Origin: an uncultured Aquabacterium sp.
Lineage (GTDB): Bacteria; Pseudomonadota; Gammaproteobacteria; Burkholderiales; Burkholderiaceae_C
Direction: 5' to 3'
Length of the DNA stretch: 5,232 bases
Assembly: GCA_937923225.1 (NCBI GenBank)
Contig: CALAKR010000408.1
Location: 1-5,232, forward strand
Under the pieces are notes generated by a model. The model was not told where the DNA came from, searched no databases, and worked only from the letters and a program-made list of their open reading frames with translations. Numbering within the stretch: position 1 is the first letter of the stretch; each line of letters starts with the position of its first letter. Positions 1 through 4,793 of this stretch are shown here, piece after piece. The translations under genes were made by a program, and so were the position numbers.

Positions 1-157
1 ACCGGCACCAAGCCTGATGGACCCTTGCATGGCGCAAGGGGCGGCGCCTTCCCTGTGGTATCGCTGATTTGTGCCGCAGCCAATGTAAACCAATGTTGCA
101 GTGGCCGGGCTAGGGGATGCCTGCAGGCGTCTGCAGCCCGCCACGCTCGCGGCGCAC
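1..157. other. Left-edge intergenic region
   Basis: I find no convincing gene here. It lies downstream of the VOC gene's TAA stop. It contains a 7-bp stem with a 5-nt loop (CCCTTGC/GCAAGGG, 22-40). It also holds a 7-bp direct repeat CCAATGT at 80-86 and 90-96, and two CTGCAG boxes at 121-126 and 131-136 that could pair across a 4-nt loop. None of these hairpins is followed by a T-tract on the minus strand, so I do not call a terminator. A minus-strand ATG at 30-28 opens ten codons to the window edge and could begin a leftward gene, but it has no well-placed Shine-Dalgarno. Confidence 0.5.
80..96. repeat. Tandem CCAATGT direct repeat, 10-bp period
   Basis: CCAATGT occurs at 80-86 and again at 90-96, separated by AAA. 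The two copies therefore sit one DNA helical turn apart on the same face. This is the usual geometry of tandem half-sites for an activator, but two 7-mers alone are weak evidence. Confidence 0.35.
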
Positions 158-547
158 TTACCCCACCTGCGTGCCCACCCACCAGGTGGTGCCGCCTGCG
201 TCGGTGAAGCCGCCGCGCTTGTCCTCGTCGTCCTTCTGCACCGGCGGCTGCACGCTCACGGCGCCGGCCTGCAGCGCCCGCTGGTAGGTGGCGTCCACAT
301 CGGGAACGTAGATGTGCACGTGCGTGGGCAGCGCCTCCCAGCCCTCCACCGCATCGGCCAGCATCAGCACCGTGTCGTCGATGCGGACCTCGGCGTGGCG
401 CAGCCGGCCATCCTCGCCGGGCACGGTGCGCAGGCGCTCGGCATCGAACACCGCCACCAGGAAGTCGATCGTGGCAGCGGCGCCGTTGACCAGCAGATAA
501 GGCGCCACCGAGGTGTAGCCCTCAGGCTTGAAGGGGATGGGTGGCAT
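158..547 (-). CDS. VOC family protein (glyoxalase/PhnB-like)
   Basis: This 129-aa protein has the size and pattern of a single-chain VOC (vicinal oxygen chelate) protein of the PhnB-like/glyoxalase group. Visible features are an N-terminal YTSVAPYLLVNGAAATIDFL segment (11-30), then LRHAEVRIDD (49-58) and MLADA (62-66). THVHIYVPDVDA (75-86) and a C-terminal KRGGFTDAGGTTWWVGTQ block (110-127) follow. His51, His76/78 and Glu108 lie where members of the superfamily place metal ligands, but I cannot assign ligands with certainty. The usual DPFGH motif of PhnB-like proteins is replaced by DAGGT. The ATG at 547 has an AAAGG Shine-Dalgarno at 560-556, 8 nt upstream and inside the last codons of the preceding gene. 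That gene's stop is only 5 nt away, so the two are co-transcribed and probably translationally coupled. The family is sure; the substrate is unknown. Confidence 0.9.
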   Translation of the reverse strand: MPPIPFKPEGYTSVAPYLLVNGAAATIDFLVAVFDAERLRTVPGEDGRLRHAEVRIDDTVLMLADAVEGWEALPTHVHIYVPDVDATYQRALQAGAVSVQPPVQKDDEDKRGGFTDAGGTTWWVGTQVG

Positions 548-552
548 GGTGC

Positions 553-990
553 TTACCTTTCGCACAGGTCCTTGAGCAAGGCCAGGGCCTTGGGATAGGT
601 GTCGCGCATGTACTGCTCGTAGTCGGGGATGGTGTCCATCGTCACCGTCAGCAAGGTGCCCTGCGGCGTGTCGGTGAAGCGGTAGTTCTCGAAGGCCGGT
701 GTCATGGCCTTGACCTTGTCGCTGGTGGTGTCCTCCACGCCCTTGTCGATCATGCCGATGTGCTGGATGGACACAAAGGCGTGAGGCTGGTTCTCGGCGA
801 TGACGGCGATCATCCCGTCGCCCGAGGGCGTGCCGAAACGGATGCGGGCGCCCTTGTCCCAGCTGCCCTCGTAGGTCGAGCCTTCGCAGAAGGCAGCCGT
901 CCAGGCCTGGTAGGTGTCCAGGTTGAGCATGGTGTCCCACACGTGGGCGCGCGGGGCGTTGATCGTGGTCTCGAAGGTGAGTGTCTTCAT
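553..990 (-). CDS. SRPBCC (START/AHSA1-like) family protein
   Basis: This 145-aa protein fits the SRPBCC helix-grip fold used by AHSA1-like and polyketide-cyclase-like proteins, which bind hydrophobic ligands in a deep cavity. It opens with the family's first strand and helix, TFETTINAPRAHVWDTMLNL (5-24). This leads into TYQAWTAAF (26-34), where the family often has W..W or P..W. It ends in a long helix, TIPDYEQYMRDTYPKALALL (120-139). No signal peptide or membrane segment is seen, so it is cytoplasmic. The frame stays open far upstream, but the ATG at 990 is chosen because AGGAG lies at 1001-997, 6 nt before it, and the family's usual N-terminus begins there. It is the first gene of a two-gene operon with the VOC gene. 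SRPBCC-VOC pairs are common in proteobacteria, often beside an ArsR regulator, which is absent here. The ligand is unknown. Confidence 0.88.
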   Translation of the reverse strand: MKTLTFETTINAPRAHVWDTMLNLDTYQAWTAAFCEGSTYEGSWDKGARIRFGTPSGDGMIAVIAENQPHAFVSIQHIGMIDKGVEDTTSDKVKAMTPAFENYRFTDTPQGTLLTVTMDTIPDYEQYMRDTYPKALALLKDLCER

Positions 991-996
991 GAGGGG

Positions 997-1001
997 CTCC
1001 T
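997..1001 (-). promoter_or_regulatory. Shine-Dalgarno AGGAG fixing the SRPBCC start
   Basis: The minus strand reads AGGAG six bases before the ATG at 990. The reading frame is open upstream as far as 1359, running through a terminator, so this site is what settles the true start. Confidence 0.8.
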
Positions 1002-1012
1002 GATGGTGGCGT

Positions 1013-1027
1013 CCGGAACGATTCCGG
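1013..1027. promoter_or_regulatory. Perfect 6-3-6 inverted repeat in the SRPBCC leader
   Basis: CCGGAA, CGA, TTCCGG form a perfect dyad of 15 bp, 23 bp upstream of the SRPBCC start. It sits between any plausible promoter and the Shine-Dalgarno. It could therefore be an operator for a dimeric repressor or a small leader hairpin. No T-tract follows, so it is not a terminator. Its role is inferred from position alone. Confidence 0.4.
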
Positions 1028-1085
1028 GGCGCAGGTCTCTCTCGACGATCGGCGGTGGCGTGATTCGACACCTTATCCCCGTCAG

Positions 1086-1110
1086 AAAACCCTTGGTGCC
1101 GACACCAAGG
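1086..1110 (-). terminator. Rho-independent terminator of the DUF6176-GST-membrane operon
   Basis: On the minus strand an 8-bp perfect stem (CCTTGGTG/CACCAAGG, loop TCGG) is followed by G and four T. It starts 15 nt past the TGA stop at 1125. The short T-tract makes it moderate rather than strong. The same bases take part in a second palindrome (1101-1114). Confidence 0.6.
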
Positions 1111-1114
1111 TGTC
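1100..1114. promoter_or_regulatory. GACACC-AA-GGTGTC palindrome with a second CGACACC copy
   Basis: GACACC (1101-1106) and GGTGTC (1109-1114) form a perfect dyad with a 2-bp centre. It overlaps the right arm of the terminator hairpin. The heptamer CGACACC at 1100-1106 recurs at 1066-1072, 34 bp away, toward the SRPBCC gene. A 2-nt loop is too tight for an RNA hairpin, so a protein-binding site in double-stranded DNA is more likely, perhaps controlling the SRPBCC-VOC operon. This is an inference. Confidence 0.35.
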
Positions 1115-1124
1115 AGCGTTTGTG

Positions 1125-1787
1125 TCAGCCCATGATGCAGTCGGAGATATCGACTGCTCCGAAAACCTTGGTGGTGCCATCGAAGCCGTTGAGTTGGAGC
1201 AGGTAAGCCTTGTGGTCGGGCTTGCGCACCACCAGGGTCAGGCTGCTGGGGTGGTCCATCAGCTCGGAGGGCGCGGACAGCTCCACGGTGTAAGACTCGC
1301 GGAAGAAGGCATCGTCCGGCATGGCGGCGTTGGGCCGATCCAGCAGGTACCGCATGCAATGCATCTTCACGAAGTTGGCCTTGAGGAAGGCGGTCTCCTT
1401 GGCCACCCGGGCCGCCTCCTCATGAGGTTGCAAGGGTTGGGAGCTGGAGGCCTGCACTGGCGGTGGTATCGATGCCAGTGCGGGCCGGGCAGGGTTGGTC
1501 GCGGTGAACTTGAACACCCCGATCATCACGAAGGTGAGCCCCATCGACAGCGGCACGAACGCCAGCGTGGTGGTGATCGCGGACGCGAAGCGCTCCTTGG
1601 TCATGAAGTGCATGGAGCGCAGCAGCGGCAGGCTCACGCCCAGCACCGTGCCCCAGATCAGGCCCCGCGCCTCAGGGCTCTGCATGCTGCCCGAGCCTGC
1701 CAGACCGAAGATGACCCACAGGAAGAGCACGAAACCGTTGATGCTCAGGGCGACCAGCCAGAAGACCCAGTGGATGGCGTTGGACAT
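1125..1787 (-). CDS. Three-helix membrane protein with C-terminal extramembrane domain
   Basis: I do not recognise this 220-aa protein. It has three hydrophobic helices at about 6-29, 41-57 and 70-93. A Pro/Ser/Gln-rich linker (about 99-122) follows, then a roughly 95-residue mixed helix and strand domain. The only clearly basic loop (57-66, with R57, K64 and R66) lies between helices 2 and 3. By the positive-inside rule that places the C-terminal domain in the periplasm. Its two cysteines, C144 and C217, could then form a disulfide. The ATG at 1787 lies 9 nt after the GST stop and has only a poor Shine-Dalgarno, which suggests translational coupling. A hairpin terminator lies just downstream, so this is the last gene of its operon. 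No catalytic motif is visible. Confidence 0.8.
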   Translation of the reverse strand: MSNAIHWVFWLVALSINGFVLFLWVIFGLAGSGSMQSPEARGLIWGTVLGVSLPLLRSMHFMTKERFASAITTTLAFVPLSMGLTFVMIGVFKFTATNPARPALASIPPPVQASSSQPLQPHEEAARVAKETAFLKANFVKMHCMRYLLDRPNAAMPDDAFFRESYTVELSAPSELMDHPSSLTLVVRKPDHKAYLLQLNGFDGTTKVFGAVDISDCIMG

Positions 1788-1796
1788 GCCGGTCGC

Positions 1797-2429
1797 TCAG
1801 GCGGCTGGCACACCCGGCCCCAGGGGCGGGTACTTCAGGAACTCGGTGCGCTGCTCCATCCGGGCCGAGAGCGCCGCCAGGGCAGGGTGCCGGCTGGCAT
1901 CCACCTCGCTGGCCAGCATGGATTGCGTGAACTGCCAGGCCACGGCGGCGCTGATGGCGGCCTGGCTGTGCACGTTCTGGAACAGCGCCGGCTGGCGCTG
2001 GATCTCTGCCTCGAGCGCGGCATAGGCCGCGGTGAGCTGGCCCAGCACCCGGTGGATCCAGGGGGCGTGCTGCGCGGCGGCGGGGCGCAACTGGTGCTCG
2101 TAGACCATCTGCACGCTCTTCTCGCAGGCGGCCAGGGCCAGGCCCACGGCGCGGAACTCTGCCAGCCGCGTGGCGGCATCCATGGACCACAAGGTGCGTC
2201 CGCCAGTGAGCGTGGCTTCCACGTACTGCAGGATCAGCGACGAGTCCATCAACACAGTGCCGTCGTCCGTGATCAGCGTGGGGGCCTTCACCACCGGGTT
2301 GATGGCCTGGAAGCGCTCGAAGGTGCTGAAGACCGACACGGCCTCGTGCTCGAAAGGCAGGTCCAGCACCTCCAGCGAGATGGCCACGCGGCGCACATAG
2401 GGTGAATCGAGCATGCCGATGAGTTTCAT
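1797..2429 (-). CDS. Glutathione S-transferase family protein
   Basis: This 210-aa protein has normal length for a cytosolic bacterial GST, which conjugates or otherwise uses glutathione. The N-terminal thioredoxin-like domain (1-75) starts MKLIGMLDSPYVRRVAISLE. Ser9-Pro10 sits at the catalytic Ser/Cys position, Pro50 in VVKAPTL is the cis-proline, and Asp62-Ser63 is the acidic-Ser pair that holds the glutathione gamma-glutamyl group. An all-helical C-terminal domain follows from about 83. It resembles the YibF/YfcF-like group of small proteobacterial GSTs, but I would not assign a symbol. The start codon overlaps the previous stop as ATGA, and AAGGGA at 2440-2435 is a good Shine-Dalgarno. 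It is the second gene of a three-gene operon. The substrate is unknown; stress or electrophile detoxification is only the family default. Confidence 0.93.
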   Translation of the reverse strand: MKLIGMLDSPYVRRVAISLEVLDLPFEHEAVSVFSTFERFQAINPVVKAPTLITDDGTVLMDSSLILQYVEATLTGGRTLWSMDAATRLAEFRAVGLALAACEKSVQMVYEHQLRPAAAQHAPWIHRVLGQLTAAYAALEAEIQRQPALFQNVHSQAAISAAVAWQFTQSMLASEVDASRHPALAALSARMEQRTEFLKYPPLGPGVPAA

Positions 2430-2827
2430 GGGTGTCCCTTCTGGGCGCTCAGCTGCAATAAATCGGGCGATGGTAAGGCTGCGCCGGGCTGTCGGTCTTG
2501 CACGAGGTCCAGCAGAAGCTCAAGGCGCTCCACCTTCACCCAGGCCTCCCGCTTGAAGGCCTGGTGATAGGCGTCGATGGCGTGGGCGGATTTGGCGGCC
2601 ACGGCCATGGCGTGCGCCTGCGAGGCCGAGCGCATGTAGTAGATCAGGCAGGGGCCTTCGGGCGTTGGGTCGTAGAAGACGGACTCGATGGTCACGCCTT
2701 CCTCCTGCAGGGTCTGCAGGGCCTCGGCACGGTGCGCATGGATGTGGCTGGCCCACTCGCGCACACGGGCTTCACTGCCGGGCTTGAGCCAGACCTTTGC
2801 GCAGATGACGTCTTCTTGATGTTCCAT
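2426..2827 (-). CDS. DUF6176-like protein
   Basis: This 133-aa soluble protein matches my memory of the DUF6176 pattern. A first strand ending in a LKPG turn (VICAKVWLKPG, 7-17) is followed by an E/R-rich helix (REWASHIHAHRAEALQTL, 23-40). A strand with ESVFYD (48-53) and an IYYMRS strand (62-67) come next. A His-containing segment, DAYHQAF (85-91), leads into the final VERLELLLDL strand (99-108). The layout suggests a ferredoxin-like alpha/beta fold of unknown function. The frame opens 20 codons earlier at 2887, but that stretch is low quality and upstream of a plausible -10 box. I prefer the ATG at 2827, even though its Shine-Dalgarno is poor. It is the first gene of the operon with the GST, which it overlaps by 4 nt. 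Confidence 0.75.
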   Translation of the reverse strand: MEHQEDVICAKVWLKPGSEARVREWASHIHAHRAEALQTLQEEGVTIESVFYDPTPEGPCLIYYMRSASQAHAMAVAAKSAHAIDAYHQAFKREAWVKVERLELLLDLVQDRQPGAALPSPDLLQLSAQKGHP

Positions 2828-2857
2828 CCCGGGCTTGTATGGCGTTGGCAAAGAGAT

Positions 2858-2863
2858 TTTGTA
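2858..2863 (-). promoter_or_regulatory. Candidate -10 box for the DUF6176-GST operon
   Basis: The minus strand reads TACAAA followed by AT, a 4 of 6 match to the sigma-70 -10 hexamer. A start of transcription near 2851 would give a leader of about 24 nt before the ATG at 2827 and would exclude the upstream ATG at 2887. The -35 region (near TGCAGC at 2886-2881) is poor, so this is tentative. Confidence 0.25.
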
Positions 2864-2913
2864 CGAGCGCGGAGATCCGTGCTGCATCAGCCGAGTTATT
2901 TTTCCTGCGGCCC

Positions 2914-2940
2914 GGGTTCAAAGCTCGGGCTTTGAGGCCC
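2914..2940. repeat. Bulged hairpin upstream of the DUF6176 operon
   Basis: TCAAAGC (2918-2924) and GCTTTGA (2929-2935) form a perfect 7-bp stem around a TCGG tetraloop. The stem can be lengthened by a wobble pair and three G-C pairs (GGG 2914-2916 with CCC 2938-2940) across one bulged G. It lies upstream of the candidate promoter. Neither strand has a proper T-tract after it, although the plus strand continues TTGATTCTT. Confidence 0.45.
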
Positions 2941-3009
2941 TTGATTCTTGCGCCCCGACGAGATTTGCTCGGCGTTCAGAGCGCTGAGCGTCGTGGCTGG
3001 CTTTCCGGA

Positions 3010-3044
3010 CTCGGCGCGACAGGCTTCAAGGCTTGCGCGCCGAG
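3010..3044. repeat. 9-bp GC-rich inverted repeat with 17-nt loop
   Basis: CTCGGCGCG (3010-3018) and CGCGCCGAG (3036-3044) are perfect complements. The 17-nt loop itself holds AGGCTT twice (3020-3033 region). No T-tract follows on either strand. It could be an RNA structure at the 3' end of a read-through transcript or a DNA site; function is unknown. Confidence 0.5.
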
Positions 3045-3068
3045 GCTCATGAACTGCAAGCGCCAGGC

Positions 3069-3090
3069 AAAAAGCCCGGGATGCCGAGCT
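3069..3090 (-). terminator. Second, downstream minus-strand terminator
   Basis: On the minus strand AGCTCGG and CCGGGCT pair (seven pairs, one of them G-U) around a CATC loop, and the last T begins a run of five T. It lies about 105 nt beyond the first terminator. It is either a back-up for the 157-aa gene or the end of a separate short transcript from between the two terminators. Confidence 0.5.
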
Positions 3091-3172
3091 GATGAGGCGA
3101 CCTGCCTAGCCATCTGCTCGACGGGCGTCTTGCGGGACTGCAAGCCCCGCACTTTTCAAGCGAAGCGCAAAG

Positions 3173-3195
3173 AAAAAAGCCCCGCGAGCGGGGCT
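3173..3195 (-). terminator. Strong rho-independent terminator of the 157-aa gene
   Basis: On the minus strand a perfect 7-bp stem, AGCCCCG/CGGGGCT with a CTCG loop, runs straight into six T. It begins 22 nt after the stop codon at 3218. Stem, loop and T-tract are all near ideal. Confidence 0.9.
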
Positions 3196-3217
3196 GTTGA
3201 ACCTTGCGGGCCGAGCG

Positions 3218-3691
3218 TCAAGCCTCGTCGGCCGAGGGTTTGGCTGCGGGCGCCTTGCGGGAGAAGCGGGCGGCCATGTTGCTGCGCAGACCCTCCAGGC
3301 CAGAACCCTTGCCCAGCACCTTCAGCAGGGCGTAGCCCTCCAGCGAGGTGGTCATCATGTCGCTGCCCAGGGCCATCTCGGAGTCATCGATGCGGCCCAG
3401 CAACTGACGGATCCGGGTGGCGCGCGGACGCAAGGCATCGAGCTGGGCCATGTCGTTGATGGCGTCGGCCAGCCCGACGCTGCTGGGGATTAGCTGCGGG
3501 TTCTCCTTCATCACGACCAGGGTGCCCCGGCAGAAGGCTTCGGATTTTTCGCCCATCTTGCTCAGGCTGCGGCGCTCGGACGTGTCCAGCGAGACCAAGC
3601 CCGTCAGCTTGGCCTCCAGCACGGCGATGGCGGAGTCGATCTCGTCGTAGTCGGCGCCCGTGAGGGACAGGGAAATCAGGTTTTGCGACAT
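3218..3691 (-). CDS. Conserved hypothetical helical protein, 157 aa
   Basis: I recall a family of similar short proteobacterial proteins beginning MSQNLIS and containing KMG-KSEAFCR and ALGSD-EGYALLK blocks, but I know no function or domain name. Here those blocks are KMGEKSEAFCRGTL (45-58) and MALGSDMMTTSLEGYALLKV (106-125). The chain looks all-helical and soluble, with a single Cys54, an amphipathic first half, and a basic Ala/Pro/Lys tail (about 142-157) such as is often disordered. No signal peptide or membrane helix is seen. The ATG at 3691 is the first start in frame; its Shine-Dalgarno is weak (a purine run AGAGAG directly before it). It stands as a single-gene unit: 101 bp separate it from the upstream gene and a strong terminator closes it. 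This suggests separate, possibly constitutive expression. Confidence 0.85.
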   Translation of the reverse strand: MSQNLISLSLTGADYDEIDSAIAVLEAKLTGLVSLDTSERRSLSKMGEKSEAFCRGTLVVMKENPQLIPSSVGLADAINDMAQLDALRPRATRIRQLLGRIDDSEMALGSDMMTTSLEGYALLKVLGKGSGLEGLRSNMAARFSRKAPAAKPSADEA

Positions 3692-3725
3692 CTCTCTGAA
3701 CTTTCATGTGGTTAAGGGAGATGCG

Positions 3726-3731
3726 ACTTTA
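3726..3731 (-). promoter_or_regulatory. Candidate -10 box for the 157-aa gene
   Basis: TAAAGT on the minus strand matches 4 of 6 bases of the sigma-70 -10 hexamer. TCGCCC lies 17 bp upstream at 3754-3749 and matches 3 of 6 bases of the -35. The inferred leader would be about 28 nt. The match is weak and stated only because the 101-bp gap and the gene's own terminator call for a promoter here. Confidence 0.25.
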
Positions 3732-3792
3732 GGGAATCGGACAGGGCGGGGCGATCACCATCAGGAGGGATTGCGCGGGCGAGCGTGACGCG

Positions 3793-4212
3793 CTACTTGG
3801 GACACCCCGGCACCATCAGGCCTGCCATCCAGTAGCACAGCCAGAACAGCGCGGAGATCACGAACGGCGTGACCATCGTGAGCGAAGCCAGCACCGCCCA
3901 CGTGATGTGCGCGGTAGGCCGCAGCCAGGATGCGGCGTCGTAGAGCCGGTTCTGGTAGATGGTGAGCAGGTAGGAGATGCGCAGTTCGGCGAAGGTGAAC
4001 ATCACGGACAGGATGATTCCGCAGATGCTCAAGGGCGTCTGAAGCGCCGGGTAGGCGCAAAAGAACAGCCGTCCGCCTTCCGTGAACGGGAAGCTGATGA
4101 GCGCACCCAGCAGGCCTGAGAACACGGTGAACATGGCGAAGCGCATGTTCCCGTAGTGGGTGACGAGCTGGGTGAGTTGCTCGATGCTGGGGGGCTGGTG
4201 AGGCGTGCTCAT
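3793..4212 (-). CDS. Small membrane protein, about three helices
   Basis: I do not recognise this 139-aa protein. A short polar N-terminus (1-22) is followed by hydrophobic segments at about 23-43, 58-77 and 104-133; the last is long and could be a kinked helix or two short ones. Between segments 2 and 3 lies a conserved-looking amphipathic stretch, ELRISYLLTIYQNRLYDAAS (76-95), with two Arg that favour a cytoplasmic position. Four cysteines (52, 64, 126, 137) are scattered. The ATG at 4212 has AGGGA at 4225-4221, 8 nt upstream. The gene lies 61 nt after the DUF3592 stop, so it may be the third gene of that operon or have its own promoter. No T-tract hairpin follows the TAG at 3793. Confidence 0.8.
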   Translation of the reverse strand: MSTPHQPPSIEQLTQLVTHYGNMRFAMFTVFSGLLGALISFPFTEGGRLFFCAYPALQTPLSICGIILSVMFTFAELRISYLLTIYQNRLYDAASWLRPTAHITWAVLASLTMVTPFVISALFWLCYWMAGLMVPGCPK

Positions 4213-4273
4213 GATCGGATTCCCTGCTGGTCTGCTCTGATTGGCTGTTTACTGCGCCCAGGTCGCGAGGACT

Positions 4274-4762
4274 TCACCATCGCCACAGATAGAGGCCAAC
4301 TGTTGCAGCGAGCGACACCGACACAAACAGGATGCTGAGCCACCCGGGGCGCAGAAGCAGGCTTTTGTGCGGCCGCTTGGGGTTGTAGTAGACAGGTACC
4401 TTGCCCGAGGCATCCGGTTGCACCTGCCTGGGCAGGATGCGCGCGGTGTTCCTGAGCAGGCCCGAGGCGGACATCTTCCAGACGGAGATCTCCCGCCCCT
4501 GGTAAGGCTGGCCATTGACCTGGTAGGTGTAGAGCGCATCAGGGACGTGATCCTGCTTGAGCGTGTCGAACTCTGGCGCGCCAAGGGGCCGGATGCCCAG
4601 GCGGAGCAGTTGCCCCTCGGTGCTGGGCCAGGTACGCACGCGCAGGACGTGCCACAGCGTGCCCAGGAGCACGATGAGCACGTAAAGGGTGGCCCAGAAG
4701 TGGATGCCCTGCGGTTCTTTCTGGCGTGCCAGGTCGAACATGGCTTGAACGTACTCGATCAC
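4274..4762 (-). CDS. DUF3592 family membrane protein
   Basis: In the 162-aa form chosen here, a transmembrane helix at about 20-40 leads into WPSTEGQLL (45-53). An extramembrane beta-rich domain containing YTYQVNGQPYQGREIS follows, then VPVYYNPKRPHKSLL, then a second helix near the C-terminus (about 142-160). This order, with W-x-x-x-EG, Y-x-Y-x-V-x-G-x-x-Y and V-x-Y-x-P-x-x-P, is the DUF3592 signature. Members are membrane proteins of unknown function whose central domain lies between two helices. I start it at GTG 4762 because AAAGG at 4777-4773 lies 10 nt upstream and the previous gene ends 31 nt before. The ATG at 4849 would overlap that gene by 56 nt and add a sequence outside the family pattern, while the ATG at 4741 has no good Shine-Dalgarno. 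Confidence 0.85.
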   Translation of the reverse strand: MIEYVQAMFDLARQKEPQGIHFWATLYVLIVLLGTLWHVLRVRTWPSTEGQLLRLGIRPLGAPEFDTLKQDHVPDALYTYQVNGQPYQGREISVWKMSASGLLRNTARILPRQVQPDASGKVPVYYNPKRPHKSLLLRPGWLSILFVSVSLAATVGLYLWRW

Positions 4763-4772
4763 GAAGTGCTGA

Positions 4773-4777
4773 CCTTT
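4773..4777 (-). promoter_or_regulatory. Shine-Dalgarno AAAGG deciding the DUF3592 GTG start
   Basis: The minus strand reads AAAGG ten bases before GTG at 4762, within the 31-nt gap after the upstream TAG stop. Neither of the two competing ATG codons (4849 and 4741) has a comparable site. Confidence 0.6.
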
Positions 4778-4793
4778 ATTGGGGGCGGGCTGC

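Larger units (their letters stand above)
2828..3217. other. Structured intergenic region
   Basis: This stretch of 390 bp separates the helical-protein gene from the DUF6176 operon. On the minus strand, in order, it holds a strong terminator (3195-3173), a second terminator (3090-3069), a 9-bp stem-loop (3044-3010), a bulged hairpin (2940-2914) and a possible -10 box (2863-2858). A short IR, CTTGC/GCAAG (3129-3144), lies between the terminators. The plus strand has a long open frame here, but its product is a low-complexity Arg/Ala/Cys-rich sequence crossing the terminators and antisense to a real gene, so I do not call it. Confidence 0.6.

Noticed and set aside
1..30. Start of a leftward gene at ATG 30
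   Set aside because: Only ten codons are visible, the nearest Shine-Dalgarno-like sequence is about 17 nt away, and the ATG sits in a hairpin. It cannot be supported from this window.
121..136. CTGCAG-GCGT-CTGCAG as a terminator for the VOC gene
   Set aside because: The stem is only six pairs and no T-tract follows on the minus strand.
548..940. Upstream extension of the VOC frame
   Set aside because: The frame is open only because of high GC. It overlaps the SRPBCC gene in another phase, while the ATG at 547 has a good Shine-Dalgarno and matches the family's N-terminus.
991..1359. Upstream extension of the SRPBCC frame
   Set aside because: It would read through a terminator hairpin and into the preceding gene. 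The AGGAG before the ATG at 990 and the family pattern fix the start.
1110..2405. A 431-codon plus-strand open frame
   Set aside because: It is antisense to the GST and membrane-protein genes. Its product is a Gly/His/Gln/Arg-rich sequence with no family pattern, typical of the shadow frame of GC-rich genes.
2828..2887. Longer start (ATG at 2887) for the DUF6176-like protein
   Set aside because: The extra 20 residues do not resemble the family, the nearest AGGA is too far away, and a candidate -10 box lies inside the extension. It remains possible.
2839..3459. A 206-codon plus-strand open frame across the intergenic region
   Set aside because: It passes through two minus-strand terminators and into the antisense of a well-supported gene. 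Its composition is Arg/Pro/Cys-rich without a recognisable fold, and I found no Shine-Dalgarno or promoter for it.
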